From NCBI GenBank assembly GCA_002887195.1, contig PJAB01001345.1:1-15201 (forward strand): a stretch of DNA of 15,201 nt, read 5' to 3'. The position numbers and the translations under genes are program-made. This stretch comes from Chrysochromulina parva (lineage: Eukaryota > Haptophyta > Prymnesiales > Chrysochromulinaceae). Positions 1-7,450 of the stretch are shown piece by piece. Each line of letters begins with the position of its first letter. Position 1 is the stretch's first letter. The notes beneath the pieces are model-generated. The model searched no databases. It had not been told where the DNA came from and was given only the letters and a program-made list of their open reading frames with translations.

Positions 1-148
1 CTCTCAGAAGCTCTCGGAAGAAGCCCTCATCTCAGGAGCCCGCCCCCTCCGCCGCCGAGGGTCCCTTGGGCCAGCCTCACCGCCTCAGGTGTCCTCGTCG
101 GTGTCCTCGGCAGCGGGCACACCAACCTCGCCAAGCCAGCACCTTTAA
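1..148 (+). other. possible 3' end of a gene entering from the left edge
   Basis: Reading frame 2 is open from the left edge to a TAA at 146-148 and would encode a Ser/Pro/Ala-rich tail of about 48 residues ending in SPSQHL. Frame 3 is also open, to about position 244, and would encode a basic tail. Neither has a recognisable domain. Low-complexity C-terminal tails are common for the proteins in this window, so a truncated gene end is possible, but the stretch is too short to decide. Frame 2 is slightly preferred for its less biased residue mix. Confidence 0.2.
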
Positions 149-1196
149 GCCGTGGAGACGGAAGAGCACGAATGCGCGCCTGCCCCCCCCCATGAGAGAA
201 GGAATACAACAGAGAGCTCTGACTGTTTCTCGCGACTTTAATTGACAATGCTTTGGAAGGAGCGCAAGCAGCCTGGAAGAGTGAGGCTTGACCGGCGAAA
301 CGCTGTTGAGTGAGAGTGCGCCCTGTGTGCTGGTACAGAGACCCCGACCTCACTCAAATATAACGGTTCGTCGGTTCCGGCGTTCACGCAAACATCTGTG
401 TATACGTAAGTAAGTAAGTAAGTAAACAACGCCAACTGGCAGCGTACACGTGGCGAGGGGGTCTCCCCCAGGCATACTAAGCGTGTACGGTGTTCAACAA
501 CACGGGAGTTGAAGCTGATGAAAGCCACCAGTCAACCCACGGTTGCGGCTCGAGAGCTGGCGGGGTTACCTGTGTATAAGTGACGGGGTGCATATGCGCC
601 GGGACGCGACGAACGTCATGCGACTAGCGAAATTGAGTCGCCCGAGTGAGCGAGTACTCAGTAATTGTGTTGACCGCGGGCGGTGCGGAGCCGTCCTTTG
701 TACATTTGAGCATTGCATTTGAGACGGCTTTGGTTGAGCGAGAGATCGAAGCTCGGACTGAATGACTGACTGAGAGTGGTTCTTACCATGGGTTCTTACG
801 CTCTTTTTCGGAATGTGACGTGAATATACGTGACCGGGTTAAGGGGAGCTCGGAAGCTTAACCGTGTGCACTGGGGCGAGCACGGGCAGAGAGACGGACG
901 GACCGAGTGAACCTCCTGCTGAATCCCAAAATTCCTACCGGACATATTAACGCGCGCCTAGAGAAACGGCCAGCCTTTTCAGAGCCGACTTGTGTACGTA
1001 TGAGGCTCGCTCACTGACGAGTTATGGAGCGCGGGGGGACCGCTATGAAACTAACTGCTGACTGAAAAGCTGTGGAATCCCTTTTTTCGAAGTTTTAGTT
1101 TTGGTGCCAAACTTTTCCATCGAAACTGTGCTCACGATTTCGGCGACGCGAAGGGCGACTACAACTTTCGGACGCGGAGTCCAGGCTGCGGCCGGC
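149..1196. other. non-coding upstream region of the filamin-repeat gene
   Basis: About 1 kb with no convincing gene on either strand. The open stretches of about 100 codons on the minus strand near 27-528 begin at non-ATG codons and look like composition artefacts. The region has a short GTAA microsatellite at 406-425 and a T-rich patch just upstream of the next gene (about 1081-1102). It presumably holds the promoter and 5' UTR of the gene starting at 1197. I see no clear TATA box. Confidence 0.5.
406..425 (+). repeat. (GTAA)5 microsatellite
   Basis: Five perfect tandem GTAA units lie in non-coding sequence upstream of the filamin-repeat gene. This is a simple repeat with no evident function; length polymorphism between strains would be expected. 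Confidence 0.9.
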
Positions 1197-4100
1197 ATGG
1201 ACTCTCATGCGGGGGCGACGGGCACGCAATGGAAGGATGGGTCTGTGGGGTCGCCACTAAAGAAAGACAACGAATTGAGAATTGCGGCGCTGCGCGCTGA
1301 GCAAGCAGCGGTGCGGTCCATCGAGGCGGCAATGATTGCGCGGCTGGCGGGGGATGCAACCCGGGAGCTCACGGAAAGGGCCAAGGCGGTAATGGCGGCT
1401 TCCACTTTGGCCGCCCAGAAGGCTTCGGAAGCCGCCGATAAGGCCATCAAGGAAAAGGAAGAGGCGGAGAAGGCTGCCAAGGAAGCGGCGGCGGCAACGC
1501 TGCGCACCGCCGAGGCAAAAGACCTTGCAGAGGCGAGCGTGACCAAGCTCAAGAATGCAAAGAAGACGGTGGTGGAAGAGACGGCGCAGCTGGAGGCGGA
1601 GATGAAGGCTGCCAAGGCCGCGAACACCGCGGCGGAGAAAGAGAACGTTGTGCTGGCTGCCAAGGCGCGCGAGGCAATGACACAGGTCAAGTATGCGACG
1701 AGGACTCTGGAGAAGGCGCAGATGACCGTCCAACAGGCGCAAGCGGCGGTCCAGACGGCGGCGATGGCGCTCACAAAGGCTGAACAGCAAAGCGTGTTGC
1801 GACAGGAGGAGGCGGACATCATCGCCAAGGAAGTCGGGCCGCGGCAGGATGAGGAGGAGGAGCTCGCCGATGCCCTTGCGATGGCGGAGCGGACGGCAGC
1901 CGAGTACGCGGGCACTGGCTCCACGTGGGAGGTTCGCACGCAAGAGACGCTCAAGGAGCGACAGATCGAGCACGCCAGGGCCAAGAATGAGTTGGAAAAG
2001 GCCAAAAAGGGCGAGGAGAATGCCAACAATCTCGTGCAGAACGCCATCAAGGCCGTAGAGCAGGCAACGCGGACACACGAGTCTGCGGTCAAGCGGTTGG
2101 CGCAGGAGCAGCAGCTGTATGATGAGGCCAATGCGGCTATGCAGAAAGAAACGGTTATCTGTACCGCGGCGAGCGAACGCGCGGAGCAATCGCGAAAGGA
2201 GTGTGCGGACGCAATGGCGATGCAGGAGGCTATGTCTGAGAAGCTGAAGAACTTGAAGATCTCGGCCTCGGGGGCGGCGATGGCGAGCGCCGAGGAGGAC
2301 CTGCGCCGCGCGATTGAAATGAAAGAGAATGCCGACCGTCACCAGGCGAAACTAGCGCAGCAGGCGCACTCTGCTACTGAAGCCATGGGGCGCGCACTGG
2401 CGGCCAAGGAGAGAGCCATTCAGGACATGGAGGCGAAGCAGCTCATTACGGCCAAGGCGCTGGAGAAGGAGCTGGAGGCTGATCAAAAAAAGAAGCTAGC
2501 CGATGGTTTTGTGGAGGACCTCGATGCCAAGGTCCATCTCCTCGCTCAGGCGGAGCTGAATGCTCGGGGGCTCACGATGTCGCCCCAAGAAATCAAGGAG
2601 GCAGCGGAGATGGCCAAGGAGCGCAAGGAAGCGGCGATACGCGACATCCGCCAGCTCACGAAGGTGTGCAACACGGACAAGATCACCCCGATCGATAAAT
2701 GGCGCGCCTTTCTCAAGTGGAGTGAAAGCGGACAGCCCGGAGCCGAACATTGGAACGTCCGGCGTCTCTTCTACGCCCTTGATGGGAGTTTCCTCTCAGC
2801 CTTGGACGTCATGGTGAAGGATGTCGTCGGCCGCAAGCTCGATCGTGGCTCTGTGAACCCGAAGCTCTGTCGCTGCGAAGGCGAAGGGCTGGCGCAGGCA
2901 TCGCAGGGGCAGACGGCATCCTTCAGCATCACAGCGTTCAGCACTCATGGTATCGCCTTCGGCATTGGCGGTGACGCTTTTACGGTTGGCATTCGCTACG
3001 CAGGTCTCGCGATGAGTGTGCGATCCAAGATTGTCGACAACGACGATGGCACGTACACGGTCTTGTTCAAGCCCACCTCTTCAGGCAAGTTACTCATCAA
3101 TGTGTCATACAATGGCGAGAACTTTTCCGGCAGCCCCTTCGTGTGCACCGTGTCTTCCCCCACGCCGTGCGCCTCACAGTGCATCGTCAGCGGCGACGCG
3201 GTCAACCGCGTGGTCGCATACAAGCCAGAGAAGTTCTATATCAGCTTCCGCGACGCGCTCGGCCACGTGGCTCACGCAGGTGAGCTCGACGTGTGGGTAC
3301 ACCCCGTCGAGGGCGACAAAGCCGTCCCAGTCACTCAAAAAGTTAATCCACCGCAGGAAACGCTGAGCGAGGTCGGCAGGCTCATCGAGCCGCTTCACGA
3401 GTTCGAGTACCTTGTGGTCGGCACCAAGCCCCTCGACGTGACGCGTGCAAGGGATGCCAATAGCGAAAAGATCGGGAAACTTCTGCCTGGTCGGACTCTC
3501 AAGATCGTGCGCATCGAGCCTTTGGAAGATGGTGTCCTACGCGCGTGCATCGTCGTGGAGAAGGAAGAGCCGCGGCACGATGAGGACCCGGGCAGTTGGC
3601 GCTTGCTATGGCCGTCTCGGCAGGAATGGCGCACGCCCGACATTGGCCGAAGCTCGCGGAAGAAGATGGACGCGATTTCACAGGCGGCGAAGCAGCTAGC
3701 CATCGAGGAGGCGGCGGCGACGAAAATTGCGACTATTTTTCGTGGCCGCAAGGACCGCAGGTTTTTTGCTCACAAGGTCGCGGAGCGCGAGGCAGAGCGA
3801 AAGGCGGCAGCCAAGGCAGTGCAGGAGGCGGCGATGCGAGCGGCGCAGGAGGCCAAGAGAGCCAAGATGGCGGCGGCGAGTGATAGGGATCGCAAGATGG
3901 CGGAATCCGGAATCAGCAAGGCCTCAAAAGGGCGTCCAGCGCCGATGCAGGCCGAGTCTCCAGGAAAGGGAGTCGTGCCTCCCGAGGAGGACAAGAAGAA
4001 GGACAAGAAGAAGGACAAGAAGGATGAGCCTCAGACGGACACGAAGAGCGATAAAAGTAGCAAGAGCGAGAAGGATGAAAAAAGCGCGACGACTCTTCCT

Positions 4101-5225
4101 GATGCCGCCATAGCAATTGAGACAGACAAGGCGACCGACAAGGCAGTCGGAGAGCAGGCAGCTTCGGCCGCAGACCCGAAAGCCAAAAAGAAGGGTGATG
4201 GAAGTGGCACGCCACCCGCGTCCAAAAAGGGTAAGGGCAAGAAGGGCAAGGGTTTCAAGACACCCAAGCACGAGGATCCCGTGCCCGAGGGCCGTCCGCT
4301 TACCAAGCCCAAGCTCAATCTCCGTGATGACAAGAAGTTTGGGTGGGTCACGCTCGTCATCAAGGATGAACCGCTCGTCACCCGCCTGACGAAGCGCCTG
4401 CCCGCGCACGTGCGCCAGCAGTTTCTGACCAACTGGTCGCGGCGCGTGGCCATCGACTCGGAGCGCGAGCGCGAGCGAGCGCTTTTGAGAGATCGCGACG
4501 CGGAGGAGGGCACCGCCAAGGGGCGCGAGGAGGTGATGAACTGGGTGCCACCTTACCTTACCGGTGGGTTGCTCAGCGGCCGCGGATATTCTTCGCCGAG
4601 ACTGTATAGCGTCCCGGAAGGCCCCGAGAAGGATCCCCAGATGGTCGGCTTTGCGTACGGCGGTGTGTACCCCGGCAGGCTGCACGCCCATGGCCAGCTC
4701 ATCGAGACGCATGAGGTGCAATTTTCAGTCGGCGTCGCCGGCAACTACCTCCTGTACGTCAGCCTGCGCCAGCCGAACGGGCAGTCGTCGCCGCTCGACA
4801 ACGTGCCGGGCTCACCCTTCTACCTGCATGTATCGCCTGGCCCTGCGCACCCACTATCCACAGGCATCCCGCCCAATGCCCTTCCGCTTCGCGGATTGAA
4901 GGATAAGAAGGAAGGCAGGTTTGTGTGCGAGTTCATGCTGATCACGAGCGACAAGATGGGCAACCGCTGCGTGTCCGGGGGCGCAGCGATGACGTGCGGA
5001 TTTCTCGACGTGACAAACGCCGGGCTCGACGGCGCGGAGGAGTTGATGGATGACGTCACGACGCGCAACTCGAAGTGCACGGACAATGGAGACGGCACGT
5101 ATCTGTGCAAGTGGGTCTCGGAAACGGCTGCAGAGCTCTACGTCTACGTCAAGCTGGACGGCTTGCACGTCCTCGGCTCACCAAACGTGCTCAGGTTTGG
5201 TGAGGCTAAAGAAGGCAAGGACTAG
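1197..5225 (+). CDS. coiled-coil protein with filamin-type repeats and IQ-like motif
   Basis: A 1342-residue intronless gene. The reading frame is open further upstream, but the first ATG is at 1197 in a strong Kozak context (GCCGGCATGG), so I start there. Residues about 18-498 are an Ala/Glu/Lys/Gln-rich, heptad-like coiled coil. Residues about 556-655 form a good filamin/ABP280-type immunoglobulin repeat, with the DNDDGTYTVLFKP strand and the GSPF ending. A second, partial filamin-like stretch follows (about 659-703), then an SH3-like segment (about 735-775, around TKPLDVTRARD). Residues 840-860 hold an IQ-like motif (IATIFRGRKDRR). Next is a Lys-rich disordered region (about 930-1050). The C terminus (about 1135-1335) carries one or two more filamin-like repeats, with NVPGSPFYLHV and DNGDGTYLCKW. 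Filamin repeats mediate protein binding in actin-linked scaffolds and IQ motifs bind calmodulin-like proteins. No actin-binding CH domain is visible. A cytoskeletal scaffold role is inference. Confidence 0.85.
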   Translation: MDSHAGATGTQWKDGSVGSPLKKDNELRIAALRAEQAAVRSIEAAMIARLAGDATRELTERAKAVMAASTLAAQKASEAADKAIKEKEEAEKAAKEAAAATLRTAEAKDLAEASVTKLKNAKKTVVEETAQLEAEMKAAKAANTAAEKENVVLAAKAREAMTQVKYATRTLEKAQMTVQQAQAAVQTAAMALTKAEQQSVLRQEEADIIAKEVGPRQDEEEELADALAMAERTAAEYAGTGSTWEVRTQETLKERQIEHARAKNELEKAKKGEENANNLVQNAIKAVEQATRTHESAVKRLAQEQQLYDEANAAMQKETVICTAASERAEQSRKECADAMAMQEAMSEKLKNLKISASGAAMASAEEDLRRAIEMKENADRHQAKLAQQAHSATEAMGRALAAKERAIQDMEAKQLITAKALEKELEADQKKKLADGFVEDLDAKVHLLAQAELNARGLTMSPQEIKEAAEMAKERKEAAIRDIRQLTKVCNTDKITPIDKWRAFLKWSESGQPGAEHWNVRRLFYALDGSFLSALDVMVKDVVGRKLDRGSVNPKLCRCEGEGLAQASQGQTASFSITAFSTHGIAFGIGGDAFTVGIRYAGLAMSVRSKIVDNDDGTYTVLFKPTSSGKLLINVSYNGENFSGSPFVCTVSSPTPCASQCIVSGDAVNRVVAYKPEKFYISFRDALGHVAHAGELDVWVHPVEGDKAVPVTQKVNPPQETLSEVGRLIEPLHEFEYLVVGTKPLDVTRARDANSEKIGKLLPGRTLKIVRIEPLEDGVLRACIVVEKEEPRHDEDPGSWRLLWPSRQEWRTPDIGRSSRKKMDAISQAAKQLAIEEAAATKIATIFRGRKDRRFFAHKVAEREAERKAAAKAVQEAAMRAAQEAKRAKMAAASDRDRKMAESGISKASKGRPAPMQAESPGKGVVPPEEDKKKDKKKDKKDEPQTDTKSDKSSKSEKDEKSATTLPDAAIAIETDKATDKAVGEQAASAADPKAKKKGDGSGTPPASKKGKGKKGKGFKTPKHEDPVPEGRPLTKPKLNLRDDKKFGWVTLVIKDEPLVTRLTKRLPAHVRQQFLTNWSRRVAIDSERERERALLRDRDAEEGTAKGREEVMNWVPPYLTGGLLSGRGYSSPRLYSVPEGPEKDPQMVGFAYGGVYPGRLHAHGQLIETHEVQFSVGVAGNYLLYVSLRQPNGQSSPLDNVPGSPFYLHVSPGPAHPLSTGIPPNALPLRGLKDKKEGRFVCEFMLITSDKMGNRCVSGGAAMTCGFLDVTNAGLDGAEELMDDVTTRNSKCTDNGDGTYLCKWVSETAAELYVYVKLDGLHVLGSPNVLRFGEAKEGKD
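3990..4022 (+). repeat. 12-bp tandem repeat coding for a DKKK run
   Basis: Two perfect copies and one partial copy of GACAAGAAGAAG sit in frame and encode an Asp-Lys-Lys-Lys repeat in the disordered, charged linker between the IQ-like motif and the C-terminal filamin-like repeats. Replication slippage is the likely origin. Confidence 0.85.
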
Positions 5226-5869
5226 TCTGAGCACAGTGCCCGTGCGAGTTTGCGTATCCTGACAAGAGCGGAACGTGAGGCTCGATTGGTACTGCTGCTG
5301 AGAGGATTGACGCTGCATGGTTGTGTTGCCGAGGAGAGGGTTTGGCATGTACATGGGATTCGTGATGTGATTCATGCGGGATGTCCGCACATTGCTGACT
5401 CGTGCGCGAGACGGCACGCTCGGTGACTCTAATCTCTGATCTCGACTCTGCGTTCTGTTGTGCGTGTTCATATGAATATGAGAGACTGCGTTATGTACAG
5501 CTGAAGTATGCAAAATGCCGTCGAGAAAGACGGTAAGAGCGCAGTACTAAACAAGAGACCCTTTGTGACACGTTCGGCTCTACAAGATCAAGTGAAAGAC
5601 GAGGGACCTCTTTATCGGCTTCTCCCTTTTCAAGTTTTCCGATACCGCGCGGCTGAGCGCAAGATCCTCAATCCATATCCAATTCCGTACGGCGGTACTC
5701 ACGTACCGCACGTACCGCACGTCCGGCTGCGCGTCAGACCTGGCGCGAGTACTTTGAAGAGCCGCTCGCAACGTGGCAAAAGTGTCCAGAATAAACGAAA
5801 TGTCTCGCCTACTCGCATTGGTCTACGTCATAGCACTTGTACGGCTTGATTTTGGTGAGCGGATTAATC
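5226..5869. other. convergent intergenic region between the two large genes
   Basis: Holds the 3' UTR and terminator of the plus-strand filamin-repeat gene and of the minus-strand LRR gene. An AATAAA on the plus strand at 5790-5795 could be a distal polyadenylation signal for the first gene but may be chance. An ATG-started 113-codon ORF at 5508-5849 has no recognisable features and covers a short 9-bp repeat, so I do not call it a gene. Confidence 0.45.
5701..5727 (+). repeat. short 9-bp tandem repeat with flanking inverted copy
   Basis: ACGTACCGC occurs twice in tandem, followed by the diverged ACGTCCGGC. Immediately upstream (about 5687-5698) is the complementary GTACGGCGGTAC, so the segment could fold into a small hairpin. 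It lies between two convergent genes and could contribute to transcript ending, but this is not shown. Confidence 0.6.
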
Positions 5870-7450
5870 CTAGATTGTTCGCCTCATATGCCGTATGGAT
5901 CCGCTGCGTGCAAATGAAGGCTTCTGCTGATGACTGTCGGAACCACAGTCGGGCTCTTCATCCTCGCTTTCTTGATCGTACTCTTCCTCATCATTTTCGC
6001 TATCCACAACCACCTCGGCAGGCCTCTTGATGGACGCCTCCTTCTTCTGGCCCGCCCTTTTCTGGCCCGCAGCCTTCTCTCGGAGCGCGAGCTTCCGTGC
6101 CGTGGCTTGAGCGGCCTGCTTCCGCGCCGTTGCGAGGGCCGTCTCGGCCGCCGTCACCGCTTCCTTGCGAATGCGGCTCGATGACGGTGGATGGTTGTGA
6201 GCATCGTCGCCAGCATCATCATCCGAATCGTCATCATCGTCTTCTTGATTGTCCTCGTCCTCCTCGTCACCATCGCCTTCTTGATGGCTTCGGCTCTTCC
6301 CCTTGCTCTGAGTCTGCGGCGTTGTGTCAGCATCATCGCCAGCATCATCGTCTGAATCGTCATCATCGTCCTCTTGATTGTCCTCGTCCTCCTCGTCACC
6401 ATCGCCTTCTTGATGGCTTCGGCTCTTCCCCTTGCTCTGAATCTGCGGCGCTGCCGTCGCCGCCTTCTTCTGAGCTGCCGCCCTTGAGGCCTCTGCCTTC
6501 TTGTCGGCCATCGCCTCGATCTTGGCCAACTTCTTCTCGGCCGCCGCCTTCTTCTGGCCCGCCTCCTTCTCAGCCGCTTCTTTCTCCGCTGCCTTCTTCT
6601 CGGCTGCCGCCTTCTTCTCGGCCATCTGTTTCTCCGCCTTGTTCTTGGCCTCCGCGGCCTCCTTCTCCGTTATCTTCGTCGCCTCAGCGACTTCCTTCTC
6701 CGCCTTCTTCACAGCCCCCTCTGCTGACGTCTGCACTGGCGTACCAGCTGCCTTCGGTTTCTCAGGCGGCCAGGCTTTAAATCCCGATGTCTTCCACGCC
6801 ATGATTTGCCTGGGTACGTTCAGAACCTCGAGATCGGGAAGAAGCATCGAAAGGTCGGGCATCGACCTTAGCCCATAGCATCCATCTAGGTTGAGAGTCT
6901 TCAGGTTGGGGCAGCAAATCCCCAGCTCGGGAGGTAAACTCAAAAGGCCGGAGCAGATCTCGAGATCGAGCACATGTAACGAGGCACACCACGCAAAGAG
7001 GCCGTCGGGAAGTGCGGATAGCTGCTTCAAGCCATTCAAGCGGAGTGATTCCAGCGCCTTGCAGCCCGCCACATTCATGAGCGCCTCAGCTCTCAAAGCC
7101 GTGCAGCCACTCAAATCGAGGGCGCGCAGGCTGACGAGTTCTTCAAACTGTGAGGGAAGTGTCTTGAGCTGTCTGCACGAAGAGAGGTTGAGGGTATGCA
7201 GCGACCGGCACCGGCATAGGCGCTCCGGGAGCTCCGAGCCACCGTACCCTGTGAAGTTCAGCTCAAGCGTGTTAGGCTCGAAGTCGCTCGTCCTAATGTC
7301 CCACGCCTTCCGCCCTAGCCACTCCCAAGTTTCCATGTGGGGGGGCAGCTTCACACTCGACAGGTCAGTCAGACCAGAAAGGTCGGGCAACGCATAGAGC
7401 TTGGAGCAGTCCGCGAGGTTCAGGTCTTGCAAAGCTTTGAATCCCGAAGT
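5870..7450 (-). CDS. leucine-rich-repeat and KEKE/acidic-tail segment, probably the 3' half of one gene
   Basis: An open frame of about 526 residues with no upstream ATG of its own; the first in-frame ATG (7336-7334) lies inside the repeat domain. Residues about 5-215 are leucine-rich repeats of the Cys-containing plant/TIR-NBS-like style, for example SLHTLNLSSCRQLKTLPSQF and SLRALDLSGCTALRAEALM. After a WPPEKPKAAG hinge comes a KEKE-rich coil of about 100 residues, then two near-identical 43-residue basic-acidic units (KGKSRSHQEGDGDEED followed by Asp-rich runs), then a basic Ala-rich helix and a Glu/Asp-rich C terminus. LRRs bind proteins; the tail has no enzymatic motif. The frame runs directly out of the coiled-coil ORF upstream (7420-8784), so I read the two as one gene joined by an unrecognised intron or a 1-nt indel near 7450. 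Function unknown; a scaffold or recognition role is inferred. Confidence 0.7.
   Translation of the reverse strand, partial: TSGFKALQDLNLADCSKLYALPDLSGLTDLSSVKLPPHMETWEWLGRKAWDIRTSDFEPNTLELNFTGYGGSELPERLCRCRSLHTLNLSSCRQLKTLPSQFEELVSLRALDLSGCTALRAEALMNVAGCKALESLRLNGLKQLSALPDGLFAWCASLHVLDLEICSGLLSLPPELGICCPNLKTLNLDGCYGLRSMPDLSMLLPDLEVLNVPRQIMAWKTSGFKAWPPEKPKAAGTPVQTSAEGAVKKAEKEVAEATKITEKEAAEAKNKAEKQMAEKKAAAEKKAAEKEAAEKEAGQKKAAAEKKLAKIEAMADKKAEASRAAAQKKAATAAPQIQSKGKSRSHQEGDGDEEDEDNQEDDDDDSDDDAGDDADTTPQTQSKGKSRSHQEGDGDEEDEDNQEDDDDDSDDDAGDDAHNHPPSSSRIRKEAVTAAETALATARKQAAQATARKLALREKAAGQKRAGQKKEASIKRPAEVVVDSENDEEEYDQESEDEEPDCGSDSHQQKPSFARSGSIRHMRRTI
6201..6450 (-). repeat. 129-bp in-frame tandem duplication in the acidic tail
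   Basis: Two near-identical copies (6201-6321 and 6330-6450, period 129 bp = 43 codons) differ at only a handful of bases. Each encodes a basic KGKSRSHQ stretch followed by a Glu/Asp-rich run ending in GDDA. Because the length is a multiple of three, the duplication keeps the reading frame open. Near identity, including at silent positions, points to a recent event or ongoing homogenisation. Confidence 0.9.

Noticed and set aside
1101..1196. N-terminal 32-codon extension of the filamin-repeat gene
   Set aside because: It begins at TTG; eukaryotic initiation at the Kozak-quality ATG at 1197 is far more likely.
1205..2342. Long minus-strand open frames (308 and 361 codons) opposite the filamin-gene coiled coil
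   Set aside because: They are complements of Ala/Glu/Lys-rich codons and give Ser/Ala-, Leu- or Arg-rich products with no domains; the plus-strand frame is clearly the coding one.
5508..5849. 113-codon plus-strand ORF with ATG
   Set aside because: No domain, basic low-information composition, spans a 9-bp tandem repeat and lies between two convergent genes; likely 3' UTR.
7420..7445. Programmed -1 ribosomal frameshift between coiled-coil and LRR frames
   Set aside because: No X XXY YYZ slippery heptamer is present in the right phase near the junction; an intron or an indel explains the frame change more simply.
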